The notes below the pieces were generated by a model, which saw only the letters and a program-made list of their open reading frames with translations, made no database searches and was not told the origin of the DNA. Below are positions 23,325-31,004 of a stretch of 32,513 nucleotides of DNA, piece after piece. The stretch is from positions 1 through 32,513 of the forward strand of contig CADCML010000048.1 of assembly GCA_902802535.1 (NCBI GenBank), written 5' to 3'. Origin of the DNA: an uncultured Bacteroidia bacterium (GTDB lineage: Bacteria > Bacteroidota > Bacteroidia > Bacteroidales > F082). Position 1 is the first letter of the stretch; the number at the start of each line of letters is the position of its first letter. A program made the translations under genes and the position numbers.

Positions 23325-23726
23325 CTATCGTCTATAGAGAACAATATCGATAGTATCCGTCCAAGAATTTAAAATGGTGTCAAAAACGACATAATCCGTG
23401 GCCGTAAAGGTGAACCTTGTGGTACGTTGTGCAAGCAGATCAGAGTTGTTGCGAGCAGCGTCAACGGTGACCATTCCCTCGGCATCAGTATAGGCATAAT
23501 GTGTTCCATCAATAATTGGGTCATTGTCGAAACCATCGAGTTCCTCGGTCTTCAGGCTTACATTCGACAGGGGTCTTCCTTCATCCGACTGCACACGGAA
23601 AGTCACAGGATCCCTGTTGATGAATAAATCGCCATAAACATCGCCCTTACAAGCGGACATGACCATAAGCAGCATTGCTGCAAACATAACAAGCAGCGTT
23701 CTAAAATTGGATTTTTTGTTGTTCAT
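23325..23726 (-). CDS. Lipoprotein with a carboxypeptidase-regulatory-like domain
   Basis: A 133-residue lipoprotein: signal with lipobox MSAC near residue 26, then a single beta domain with the CarboxypepD_reg pattern (VTFRVQSDEGRPLSNVSL ... YAYTDAEGMVTVDA ... IDIVLYRR). It resembles the small lipoproteins found near radical-SAM genes in Bacteroidales, but no radical-SAM gene is present here. Its promoter lies in dispersed block copy B (23752-23860). Confidence 0.75.
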   Translation of the reverse strand: MNNKKSNFRTLLVMFAAMLLMVMSACKGDVYGDLFINRDPVTFRVQSDEGRPLSNVSLKTEELDGFDNDPIIDGTHYAYTDAEGMVTVDAARNNSDLLAQRTTRFTFTATDYVVFDTILNSWTDTIDIVLYRR

Positions 23727-23751
23727 AATACTTTTAATTTTAGGTGTTAGT

Positions 23752-23860
23752 TATTCGTTTTGAAATTCATAATGCAAAAGTATAGCAAAAAACCGTTGTT
23801 TTTTCAAGTTTTCGGGGCATTACAAGTTTTTCCAAAACATCAGCATTGATTTTCAAACTG
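23752..23860 (-). promoter_or_regulatory. Dispersed promoter block, copy B
   Basis: Shares about 100 bases with 13971-14070. On the minus strand it carries CTTGAAAAAACAACGG, 22 bases from CTTG to TACTTTTG (23782-23775), then TGAATTTCAAAACGAAT, ending 26 bases ahead of the lipoprotein ATG at 23726. The 22-base spacing is longer than the usual 19-20 but kept in all three copies. Confidence 0.65.
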
Positions 23861-24156
23861 TTACAAGATTTTATTACAAACTTTTATTCCGTTTTCTTCA
23901 AGATGATATTGTGTTTTTGAACAGATTTTCATTAATTTTTTGTTGTTTTCATAACTGTTAGTTTTAGAATTGTCCGCAAAAGTACACTCACTCCCTCATA
24001 CCTATCAAGAAAAACAATGTGTGAGTTTGTATTTATTTTTTTGATAACGACTTATTAATCAGTAAAGTGTGCGATAACAAAAATTGTATTTTTGAGAATT
24101 TCGGGAAAATTGGCGTTTTAAATTTTGAGAATTTCGGGAAAATTGGCAAAAAAAAG
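23861..24156. other. Gene-free AT-rich spacer
   Basis: Between the lipoprotein promoter block and the second DUF4143 ATPase gene I see no coding frame or RNA. It is very AT-rich with poly-T runs, and contains the 25-bp direct repeats at 24090-24147. Confidence 0.5.
24090..24147. repeat. Two 25-bp direct repeats upstream of an ATPase gene
   Basis: 24090-24114 and 24123-24147 are identical (core GAGAATTTCGGGAAAATTGG), spaced 33 bases start to start, about three helical turns. They end 9 bases before the -33 element of the ATPase promoter, the position expected of an activator or repressor site pair. Confidence 0.8.
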
Positions 24157-24186
24157 TTTGAGGAAACGAAATAAACGCTATTTTTG
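24157..24186 (+). promoter_or_regulatory. Promoter of the second DUF4143 ATPase gene
   Basis: TTTG (24157-24160), 18 bases, TATTTTTG (24179-24186), 19 bases ahead of the ATG at 24206. Close to consensus. Confidence 0.7.
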
Positions 24187-24205
24187 CAGTGAAATTACAT
24201 AAATT

Positions 24206-25549
24206 ATGGCCACTGGAAGAATATTCAAGCGCAAGATATATGAGCGCCTGCTGAAATGGAAAGAAACAAGCAATGGAAACTCGGCTCTTTTGGTGCAGGG
24301 CGCACGACGAATCGGCAAATCCACCATTGTGGAGGAATTTGCACAACGGGAATATGCCTCTTACATTCTCATCGACTTCACCATGTGTCCGCAAGAGGTC
24401 TTTAATTTATTCAATGATGTGTCGGACCTCAATTATATTTTTCTCAGGCTTCAACTTATTTATCATGTCCAGTTGGTGAATCGCAACTCGCTCATTATTT
24501 TCGACGAGGTACAATTTCAGCCCAAGGCCCGCCAAGCCATCAAGTCTCTTGTTGCAGACCATCGATACGATTATATTGAGACCGGCTCTCTGATTTCCAT
24601 CCGCAAAAACACTCAAAACATCCTGATTCCCAGCGAGGAAGAGCGCATCAACATGTACCCTATGGATTATGAGGAATTCCACTGGGCACTTGGAGATACT
24701 GCCACTATTCCTCTGCTTCGCAGTGTATGGGAACATCCTCAACCATTGAAAGAGGCACATCGGAAATTAATGCGTGATTTCCGTTTGTATATGTTGGTCG
24801 GTGGGATGCCGCAGGCCGTGAACGCCTATCTTGAAACGAACAATTTTGAAGCGGTTGACCGAGCCAAACGGCTGATTCTGAACATTTATGATGAAGATTT
24901 CGGAAAAATTGACCCGTCTGGAAAAGCAGCACGCATTTTTGCAGCCATTCCCGCCCAACTGAATAGCAATGCCTCCAGATACCAGATTTCGAGTGTGATT
25001 GCGGGAGCGAAAGCAGAAGAATACGTTGAACTGGTTTCGGAAATGGAGAAATCAATGACGGTCAATATCTCGCACCATTGCGACGACCCGAATGTGGGCA
25101 TGGCCGCATTTGAAGACCTGAAACAATACAAGATGTTTGTTGGCGATACAGGACTGTTCGTCACGCTGGCTTTCAAGGACAAAGACTTTACGGAGAACAT
25201 CCTCTACAACAAACTCTTAAACGACAAACTATCGTCCAACCTTGGCTATCTTTACGAAAATATTGTGGCACAAATGCTTGTCTGCTCTGGCAACAAGTTG
25301 TTTTTCCATACTTGGCCCACGGAGAGCGGGAAACACAATTACGAGATAGACTTCCTCTTGTCAAGAGGCACGAAGGTTGTTCCTGTGGAAGTGAAGTCAT
25401 CCACCTACAAGACACATGTTTCGTTGGATGAGTTTTGTAAGAAATACTCCTCCCGCATAGCAAACGACCGTTATCTTATCTACACGAAGGATTATGACAA
25501 AAAGGATGCAGTGAGATATCTGCCTACTTATCTTGCTTATTTTCTCTAA
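24206..25549 (+). CDS. AAA_14/DUF4143-type ATPase with an intact nuclease-like C-terminus (second of three)
   Basis: A 447-residue cytoplasmic protein. Walker A is GARRIGKST (32-40), Walker B is LIIFDEVQF, and the sensor-like segment is YIETGSLISI. The winged-helix-like middle includes YQISSVIAGAKAEEYVELVS. The C-terminal domain keeps a PD-(D/E)xK-type set: YEIDFLL followed by VVPVEVKSS. Unlike its two relatives in the window, this one could therefore be a nuclease as well as an ATPase. It is the only one on the plus strand and has a full promoter with a repeat pair in front. Molecular target unknown. Confidence 0.88.
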   Translation: MATGRIFKRKIYERLLKWKETSNGNSALLVQGARRIGKSTIVEEFAQREYASYILIDFTMCPQEVFNLFNDVSDLNYIFLRLQLIYHVQLVNRNSLIIFDEVQFQPKARQAIKSLVADHRYDYIETGSLISIRKNTQNILIPSEEERINMYPMDYEEFHWALGDTATIPLLRSVWEHPQPLKEAHRKLMRDFRLYMLVGGMPQAVNAYLETNNFEAVDRAKRLILNIYDEDFGKIDPSGKAARIFAAIPAQLNSNASRYQISSVIAGAKAEEYVELVSEMEKSMTVNISHHCDDPNVGMAAFEDLKQYKMFVGDTGLFVTLAFKDKDFTENILYNKLLNDKLSSNLGYLYENIVAQMLVCSGNKLFFHTWPTESGKHNYEIDFLLSRGTKVVPVEVKSSTYKTHVSLDEFCKKYSSRIANDRYLIYTKDYDKKDAVRYLPTYLAYFL

Positions 25550-25586
25550 GGTTCTACCACGCTTATTTCTTCACTGTGCCGTGTTA

Positions 25587-25625
25587 TCAATAATAGAACA
25601 TGGTATAAATTCTTGCTGTTTTCAT
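25587..25625 (-). pseudogene. Orphan start of a T9SS-type gene
   Basis: Reads MKTARIYTMFYY and stops; the first 24 bases match the start of the T9SS gene at 18328 (MKTTRIYT). Its ATG overlaps the stop of the truncated kinase-like gene (ATGA, 25622-25625). It looks like a recombination joint at which both genes lost their other part. Confidence 0.4.
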
Positions 25626-26182
25626 ATTTGTATGATTTTGAATTCACAGTCTGCCGTGCGGCCATAACCAAGAACCGTCAATGCCGTTTCGGGGAAATAG
25701 GCGTTGTGCAAGGTGATACGGTCGAGGGCGAGAATGGGTTGGATAAAATAATCGAGGCCAATGGATTTGATGAGCGTGGCTCCGTGGTCATAAACCACCG
25801 CTTCTCCACCTTCGGCAATCTGTTCGCCTAACATTTTAGGCAACGAATCATCAATGCAATCTGTCCAACAGCCTACAGCCTTGGCCCATCGCTCTATGCA
25901 TGAAGCCTGTTGCGCTCCTTGTTGGAGTTCTCTTTTGAAATCACTGACTCCTCGTGCAGCCTCTCTATCTGCCTGACTTTCTGCTCCCGCGAGAAGGGAT
26001 GCAACGACATGCGTAGCACCTCCCGCTGAGCAGCCATGCTGTTCGAACGGTGAAAATCGTTGATATACAAGTTTCCCATTGATAAATAGTTCTGCATAAT
26101 AGTCAAGTTTTTGCAGGCCTTCAGGTGTGAAACCCTCTGCAATGATGGCATGGATTGACTCCCAAAAGTCCTTGTTGTTCAT
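25622..26182 (-). CDS. Kinase-like polyvalent-protein family member, C-terminally truncated
   Basis: A 186-residue cytoplasmic protein. It resembles a Bacteroidota family of about 250-270 residues with a degenerate kinase fold: FINGKLVYQRFSPFEQHGCS, ERWAKAVGCW, then LGEQIAEGGEAVVYDHGATL and FIQPILALDRITLHNAYFPE. As I recall, relatives continue after the DxEFKI strand with EQPFIQG and a D-x-x-x-x-N-type catalytic region; here translation ends at EFKIIQI, exactly where an unrelated gene start (25625) begins. The catalytic half is therefore missing and the gene is probably inactive. It has a good promoter at 26202-26232. Confidence 0.7.
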   Translation of the reverse strand: MNNKDFWESIHAIIAEGFTPEGLQKLDYYAELFINGKLVYQRFSPFEQHGCSAGGATHVVASLLAGAESQADREAARGVSDFKRELQQGAQQASCIERWAKAVGCWTDCIDDSLPKMLGEQIAEGGEAVVYDHGATLIKSIGLDYFIQPILALDRITLHNAYFPETALTVLGYGRTADCEFKIIQI

Positions 26183-26201
26183 GGTGATTCAATTTCGAGC
26201 G

Positions 26202-26232
26202 CAAAGATACAACTTTTTCCAGATACACCAAC
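26202..26232 (-). promoter_or_regulatory. Promoter of the truncated kinase-like gene
   Basis: GTTG (26232-26229), 19 bases, TATCTTTG (26209-26202) on the minus strand, 20 bases before the ATG at 26182. Spacing and -7 box fit consensus. Confidence 0.65.
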
Positions 26233-26276
26233 CCCATCCCAACCTCCTGCGTGTCGCCAAACGCATGGAAATCTCT

Positions 26277-27656
26277 TTACTTTACCACCACCTGCACTGC
26301 ATGGCTTCTACCATCGACATCCATGATGCGCAGCAGATAAATGCCTTCCGCCAAACCGCTCACATTGATTTCATTGGTTTCGTGCACGGTCTTCACCAAT
26401 TGACCGAGGGCATTGTAAACCAGCACCTCAGCGGGTTCTATGCCTTCGATGTGAACCGTTTCCGTTGCAGGATTGGGCCAAATGGTCAGATGGTTTTTCG
26501 TCGGTTCGTCAAGGCTGCTGTGATCGGAGTAATAGCATCCCAACACAAAACTTTCGTCCTCGTCTTCCCAAATCTTGAATTGCAGCAACTTGCTGTATAT
26601 CGGGACATCCATTTCTGCTGCATTCCAAATCCTGTTAAGGCCGGCTATTTGCTCGATACTCACCGATGCTTCGTAGGTCATGTCGTAGCCATAGTCGAAA
26701 CGCCATTCCCCATAATTGAAAGCAAATAAATGGTAGGCCGTGCAGTTGTTGTGGTCATCGTATGAATACTCGTATTTATCGACGTATGACCACTCTGGCG
26801 AGTCATTCCGATGATCAAAGTAAATCATGGAAAGCTTATTGCCGGACTCGTCGTATTCATACAAGTATCTGCCAAAGCTTCTCAATTGGTCGTAATAGCG
26901 TTCATATTTAATCATTTCGGAGCATAAGCTTTGCTCGTTGTAGGCATACTCCGTCTTGAAATACAACACCCATTCGTTATCCCCATAATAATTGGTGTGT
27001 TCCTCCTTGCATAGTCCTTGTGCATTGTAGGCATATTCAAATTTGGTTTCGGGCTGCCACTCACCTATAGCATTGCAACTGTAAAACGTTTCGTTTTGAA
27101 GCAAACCGTTTTCGTATTCGCAGACCTCTTTGCCTTTTTCGTACCAATCGTTATATGCATACTCATATTTCATGAGCAGAACCATGTTTCCAGCTTCGTC
27201 GTATTCAAAGGTGAATTTTTCGGTCAATTTCCATGCGCTATCCGACAGATAAGAATGGATTTCTTCCTTTATCAGGCCATGCGTGTTGTAGATGTATTCT
27301 TCCTTCGTCGTGGAATTGTAATAAGTGTCAAGGTGTGTCACAGAAGTCAATCGGTTTTGCTCGTCGTAAGTGTTTTCGAAAGATTGTTGAAGCCACCAGT
27401 CTTTGACACCTTCCGAATAATAACGGGATTCCTTGGTGCAGTTGAGGCGGGCATCATATTCATAAAAGAATTTGGCCGCTTCCCCAATGACGCTGTCCAA
27501 TCTCACGGTGAAGTTGTTCTCATAGCGGTTCAGCCGTTCCACTTGTTGGATTTTGGCTTTCATGGAATTCAGAGCCTCCGGCTCGTTTGAGGTTTGTTGT
27601 GCCGAGGCCGACACGATGCAGCACATCAAGGCTGCAATAATCATGGATTTTTTCAT
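26277..27656 (-). CDS. T9SS cargo protein with YD-like repeats
   Basis: A 459-residue secreted protein: signal peptide MKKSMIIAALMCCIVSASAQ, then six to seven imperfect repeats of about 35-38 residues built on YEYDExGN / YAYNxxGL and W...K.EYAY (for example EYAYNAQGLCKEEHTNYYGD), recalling the YD repeats of Rhs shells though without a toxin tip. A C-terminal T9SS type A sorting domain follows (IWPNPATETVHIEGIEPAEV ... GIYLLRIMDVDGRSHAVQVV). The repeats suggest a carbohydrate-binding or fibrous surface protein. Element copy 2 (27696-27794) lies in its leader, between promoter and ATG. Confidence 0.83.
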   Translation of the reverse strand: MKKSMIIAALMCCIVSASAQQTSNEPEALNSMKAKIQQVERLNRYENNFTVRLDSVIGEAAKFFYEYDARLNCTKESRYYSEGVKDWWLQQSFENTYDEQNRLTSVTHLDTYYNSTTKEEYIYNTHGLIKEEIHSYLSDSAWKLTEKFTFEYDEAGNMVLLMKYEYAYNDWYEKGKEVCEYENGLLQNETFYSCNAIGEWQPETKFEYAYNAQGLCKEEHTNYYGDNEWVLYFKTEYAYNEQSLCSEMIKYERYYDQLRSFGRYLYEYDESGNKLSMIYFDHRNDSPEWSYVDKYEYSYDDHNNCTAYHLFAFNYGEWRFDYGYDMTYEASVSIEQIAGLNRIWNAAEMDVPIYSKLLQFKIWEDEDESFVLGCYYSDHSSLDEPTKNHLTIWPNPATETVHIEGIEPAEVLVYNALGQLVKTVHETNEINVSGLAEGIYLLRIMDVDGRSHAVQVVVK

Positions 27657-27695
27657 TGTTATATGATTTTATTTGTTCTGATCTCCGTTTCGACT

Positions 27696-27794
27696 TGTAG
27701 GGCTGTCGTACCACGGCAGCCACTTGTCGTCATGGCTGCAATGGTGGCTGCCACGGTTCCTGAGTTTATCGAAGGACGGTGTGACAGCCCTACA
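27696..27794. repeat. Terminal-inverted-repeat element, copy 2 (99 bp), inside a 5' leader
   Basis: Ends TGTAGGGCTG and CAGCCCTACA as in copy 1. The hairpin module 27701-27721 is the exact reverse complement of 22369-22389, while the right half (GGTTCCTGAGTTTATCGAAG) keeps the same orientation. It separates the promoter at 27806-27813 from the T9SS gene start at 27656. Confidence 0.85.
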
Positions 27795-27870
27795 AATTCA
27801 TGTTGCAAAACTATATCAAAATTTCGCCGAAAAAACAACCTTCAGGGCATAGTACAAATTTTTGTCACCG
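27795..27870 (-). promoter_or_regulatory. Dispersed promoter block, copy C (diverged)
   Basis: Minus-strand TAGTTTTG (27813-27806) with GTTG 22 bases upstream, followed by GCAACATGAATTTG, echoing copies A and B (GCAnnATGAATTTC). It is the likely promoter of the T9SS gene at 26277-27656, now about 150 bases away because of the inserted element. The rest up to 27985 is AT-rich without genes. Confidence 0.5.
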
Positions 27871-27985
27871 AAAAATTTTGCAACAAACTAAAATCCAATG
27901 GATTGAAAAATTCGTATTACAAACTTTTTTAGTCAAATCAGGTCGGAAATCAGACCAAAATGGCCTATTATTATCCTCAAATCAT

Positions 27986-29209
27986 TCAGTTTTTCGATGC
28001 AAGCGGATAGGAATTAAGCCAATCGGCCACATTGATGACGCGGATGCCTTCGTATTGGAATTCCTTTTGGCGGGTCCTTGCAAGCAGTATTTTAGGATAA
28101 GCATCTTTTATCTTCAAAAGTGGCGAAACTTCACGCTTAAATGTCTCCTCATGTGAGATATCGTCGGCTACTTGAAAATATATCTTCTCGTTTTGTTTCA
28201 TGGCGACGAAATCAATCTCACCATGGTACATTGTCCCAACATAGACCTCATAACCGCGCCGCAACAACTCTATAGCCACAACATTCTCAATAACCCGCCC
28301 TATGTTCAGGTTTTTTGTTCCAAGCCTTGCAAATTTAAAAGAATGATCCGAAAGATAGAACTTGTCGTCGGTGGTTAGATATTTTTTGCCGCTGATATCG
28401 TAACGACGAATGCGATAAAAGGCAAACGCATTGCAAAGATAATCAATGTATTTTCCGACAGTCTTGTCATTTGTCTTGATTTTGTTGGAAGTCAATGTAT
28501 CTGCTATCTTCCTGACAGAAGTGATGTTTCCGATATTATCCATCAGAAAATCAATAAGTTTGTTAAGAAGATGAACATTCCTGATTTTATATCTCCTAAT
28601 GATGTCGCGAACTATGAGGGCGTTGAAAACCTCGTCATTGATGTAGGAATACTTCTCTTTTTTTGTGGTGTAAAGATAAGAGCCAGACATACCTCCTTCT
28701 TCGAGATATGAATCGAATGCAATATTATAGTCTATTGATTGGTAGTATTTTACATATTCCCTAAATGAAAACGGAAAGATTTTCAACTCAAATGTTCTAC
28801 CAGTAAACAAAGTCGCTAAGTCGCTGCTTAGCAGAAAGGCATTCGAACCGGTCACATATATGTTGTATTTCTCCAAGGCATGCAGACTATTGACGGCTTT
28901 TTCGAAATTCTCACACATTTGGATTTCGTCAATCATGACATAATTGTCTTTCCCTTCTTGATATGAGTTTTCAATAAAATCGTGCAGTTTATGATATTCA
29001 AGCAAAGGCTCAAATTTCAAAAGGTTGAAATTTATGTGGATGACATTAAGATTCTTTTCTGTCAATTGGAGCTTTTCGACAAACATTTCCATAAGCTTTG
29101 ATTTGCCGCTTCTTCTAACTCCGGTAATCACTTTTATATCTGGAGTTTGTTTTGTGTGTTCCAGTTGCTCCAAGTATAAATCTCGTTCTATTAACCTTAT
29201 GTTAATCAT
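27986..29209 (-). CDS. AAA_14/DUF4143-type ATPase (third of three)
   Basis: A 407-residue cytoplasmic protein. Walker A is GVRRSGKSK (30-38), Walker B is YVMIDEIQM, and the sensor-like segment is IYVTGSNAFLL. The winged-helix-like middle is VRKIADTLTSNKIKTNDKTV, followed by the DUF4143 YLCNAFAFYRIRRYD. The C-terminal nuclease-like fold has the acidic strand (GEIDFVA) but the ExK position reads QVA (YFQVADD), so nuclease activity is doubtful. A large perfect inverted repeat that contains its -7 box (29219-29269) suggests tight control. Confidence 0.88.
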   Translation of the reverse strand: MINIRLIERDLYLEQLEHTKQTPDIKVITGVRRSGKSKLMEMFVEKLQLTEKNLNVIHINFNLLKFEPLLEYHKLHDFIENSYQEGKDNYVMIDEIQMCENFEKAVNSLHALEKYNIYVTGSNAFLLSSDLATLFTGRTFELKIFPFSFREYVKYYQSIDYNIAFDSYLEEGGMSGSYLYTTKKEKYSYINDEVFNALIVRDIIRRYKIRNVHLLNKLIDFLMDNIGNITSVRKIADTLTSNKIKTNDKTVGKYIDYLCNAFAFYRIRRYDISGKKYLTTDDKFYLSDHSFKFARLGTKNLNIGRVIENVVAIELLRRGYEVYVGTMYHGEIDFVAMKQNEKIYFQVADDISHEETFKREVSPLLKIKDAYPKILLARTRQKEFQYEGIRVINVADWLNSYPLASKN

Positions 29210-29218
29210 AATATTAAG

Positions 29219-29269
29219 CTTTTCTATTTCGCAAAAATACGACTTTTTTGTTTTTGCGAAATAGAAAAG
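29219..29269 (-). promoter_or_regulatory. 19-bp perfect inverted repeat spanning the promoter of the third ATPase gene
   Basis: Arms 29219-29237 and 29251-29269 (CTTTTCTATTTCGCAAAAA and its exact complement) with a 13-base spacer. The -7 box TATTTTTG (29239-29232, minus strand) lies partly in the left arm. No T-run follows the hairpin on the minus strand, so an operator is more likely than a terminator, although it also lies just after the regulator gene that ends at 29288. Confidence 0.7.
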
Positions 29270-29287
29270 TTGAAAAAGTTTGTTTTT

Positions 29288-30994
29288 CTACTCAATTAAG
29301 TCGGAAATCGGGTCTTTTCCGAGGGTTTTTCCGAGGTTGGAGCGGTATTTTCCCACCGTGTTTTCACTCAGTCCGAGCAAGTCGGCCTCCTCCTTGATGC
29401 GGAAATGGAAGAAATTCAAAAGGAGGATATTTCGTTCCGTCTCGCTTAATTCGGGGTACTCTTCCTTTAATTTTTCCCCAACCTGTGGATAGGTGTCGTC
29501 CACGGCTTCAAGGATGCGTTGCAACCTATCCTTGCCATTAGACTGGTAGATGTCCGTGACACGCTGCTGCAATATCTCCCTTGTGTGCTGTGCGGCCTGT
29601 TCCACCTTGGTTTGCAGTTCGCGTTCCGCCTCATCGCGCCGTTGCGATGCCTCGCTTAACCGCTGGGAGACCTCGCTCAACCGCCGCTGCGCCTCGGCCT
29701 CTCGTGCCGCCATGCGTATTTTGTTTCTGCGCCGCATCAGAATGACAACGACAGCCGCCAACACCACAACAAAAGGCAGCACCACGACAAGGGTTGTTCT
29801 CACAGCCTTTTTTCGTTCACGAAGCGAAGCGATTTCTTGTTTTTCCTGCAAATAGGTTTGGAATAGGTTGTTGAGTTTTGAAACCCGCGCCTGGTTTTCG
29901 GCATTCACAAATGCATCTTCTAATAGGAATTGGGCATAAGCATTGTATTTTATGGTGTCGCCCTCTTTTATGGCAATCTCATGCAATACTCGTGCTGCTA
30001 ATGCTGCTCTGCTTGGGTCTTTCTCAAACACCGGTTCCAAATAGGCTTTTGCCGTGTCATCTTGGCCAGAATAATGATAGATGATTCCTAAGAACAGGTA
30101 TCGGGCTAATCTTTCTGTTTCGTCAATGGCTTGTGCGGCCATGCTTCTCACACTGTCCAAGGCGATTATGGAATCTTTTTTGTATTCAAATAATGCTTGT
30201 GATGTTATTATATCTCTGTAAACCATATCATTTCTATCTGGCAGATATTCCAATGCCAAATCATAATAATAGGATGCACTGTCCGTCACATTTAGTTTAT
30301 CATATTGTTTTCCTATTCTGTATAGAATTTTGGAACTGCCGTATGGAGAAGTTGGCGCAATTTCATTATAAACCAAAGCCTGCTTGCCGCAATAGATAGC
30401 TGGCTCTTGCATGAATTGTGCAGAAAAAATCTCTACAAGGCGGTTATAAGTCAAAGCCATAAACCGTGCCTTATGTCCCACCAATTCATTCTCGCCAAAA
30501 TGGCTTTCCATGATCCGCAAGGTGTTGAGGTATTCGGTGCAGGCATTCACCAAATCCCCTTGTTCGTAATACCCCGCACCATTAATGTAATGCGCCCGTG
30601 CATCCAAAAACGCAACGGTTGAAGAGACGGTGTGCACACCGTCTCTACCGCACAACGAATCGAAATACGCCACGGCCTGCAACGCGTAATCGTTCTTGAA
30701 CAGCAATTCCGAGGTTAGCAATTGGGCGTAATGGGTGTTAAACGTTGTAGAGACGCATTGAATGCGTCTCATTGTGTCCATTGTATCAATTGAAGACGCA
30801 ATCATTGCGTCTCTACAGGACAGGTATTCCAACAACATGACCAAAGCACTATCGGGCTGCTGCCACATGAGGCTGTCGATAGCGGACAATTCGGGGTTCG
30901 ACCCCTCAACAGGCTCAGGGACCTGCGGTTTTGATGTGCAGGCGACCATAAAGGCCAGACCGATCAACAATCCTATGAAACCGGTTCTCTGCAT
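29288..30994 (-). CDS. Membrane-anchored TPR/HTH regulator with in-frame palindromic insertions
   Basis: A 568-residue protein. Order: lipoprotein-like signal (GLAFMVAC, Cys19); TPR-like helices (about 40-380); one membrane helix (TTLVVVLPFVVVLAAVVVIL, about 400-420); a long coiled coil (AEAQRRLSEVSQRLSEASQR onward); and a C-terminal LuxR-like HTH (YPELSETERNILLLNFFHFR ... LLGLSENTVGKYRSNLGKTL). Periplasmic TPRs would sense a signal and the cytoplasmic HTH bind DNA. The N-terminal region carries three inserts made of dispersed repeat DNA that keep the frame (30623-30646, 30746-30817, 30895-30928). Follows the Sel1 gene by 10 bases. Confidence 0.82.
   Translation of the reverse strand: MQRTGFIGLLIGLAFMVACTSKPQVPEPVEGSNPELSAIDSLMWQQPDSALVMLLEYLSCRDAMIASSIDTMDTMRRIQCVSTTFNTHYAQLLTSELLFKNDYALQAVAYFDSLCGRDGVHTVSSTVAFLDARAHYINGAGYYEQGDLVNACTEYLNTLRIMESHFGENELVGHKARFMALTYNRLVEIFSAQFMQEPAIYCGKQALVYNEIAPTSPYGSSKILYRIGKQYDKLNVTDSASYYYDLALEYLPDRNDMVYRDIITSQALFEYKKDSIIALDSVRSMAAQAIDETERLARYLFLGIIYHYSGQDDTAKAYLEPVFEKDPSRAALAARVLHEIAIKEGDTIKYNAYAQFLLEDAFVNAENQARVSKLNNLFQTYLQEKQEIASLRERKKAVRTTLVVVLPFVVVLAAVVVILMRRRNKIRMAAREAEAQRRLSEVSQRLSEASQRRDEAERELQTKVEQAAQHTREILQQRVTDIYQSNGKDRLQRILEAVDDTYPQVGEKLKEEYPELSETERNILLLNFFHFRIKEEADLLGLSENTVGKYRSNLGKTLGKDPISDLIE
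30623..30646. repeat. 24-bp perfect palindrome inside the regulator gene
   Basis: AGAGACGG-TG-TG-CA-CA-CCGTCTCT is self-complementary over all 24 bases, eight codons long, encoding part of GRDGVHTVSS. Its AGAGACG ends match those of the 72-bp element at 30746-30817. Confidence 0.85.
30746..30817. repeat. 72-bp terminal-inverted-repeat element inside the regulator gene
   Basis: Begins TGTAGAGACGCA and ends TGCGTCTCTACA. It contains two perfect palindromes (30750-30770 and 30794-30812). Its 72 bases are 24 whole codons (RDAMIASSIDTMDTMRRIQC and neighbours), so the reading frame is preserved. Confidence 0.8.
30895..30928. repeat. Dispersed 'PEPVEG' repeat inside the regulator gene
   Basis: Translates to PQVPEPVEGSNP just after the lipidated cysteine. 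The same word in a diverged form (VPEFVEG / VPEFIEG) is found in the two terminal-inverted-repeat elements at 22364-22460 and 27696-27794, which are non-coding. From general experience this is a frequent intergenic repeat in Bacteroidota. Confidence 0.65.
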
Positions 30995-31004
30995 CAGGTT
31001 AGTG

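Noticed and set aside
26277-27656. Reading the YD-like repeats as an Rhs toxin
   Set aside because: There is no Rhs core, no DPxGL/PxxxxDPxG cleavage motif and no variable toxin tip. The protein ends in a T9SS sorting domain.
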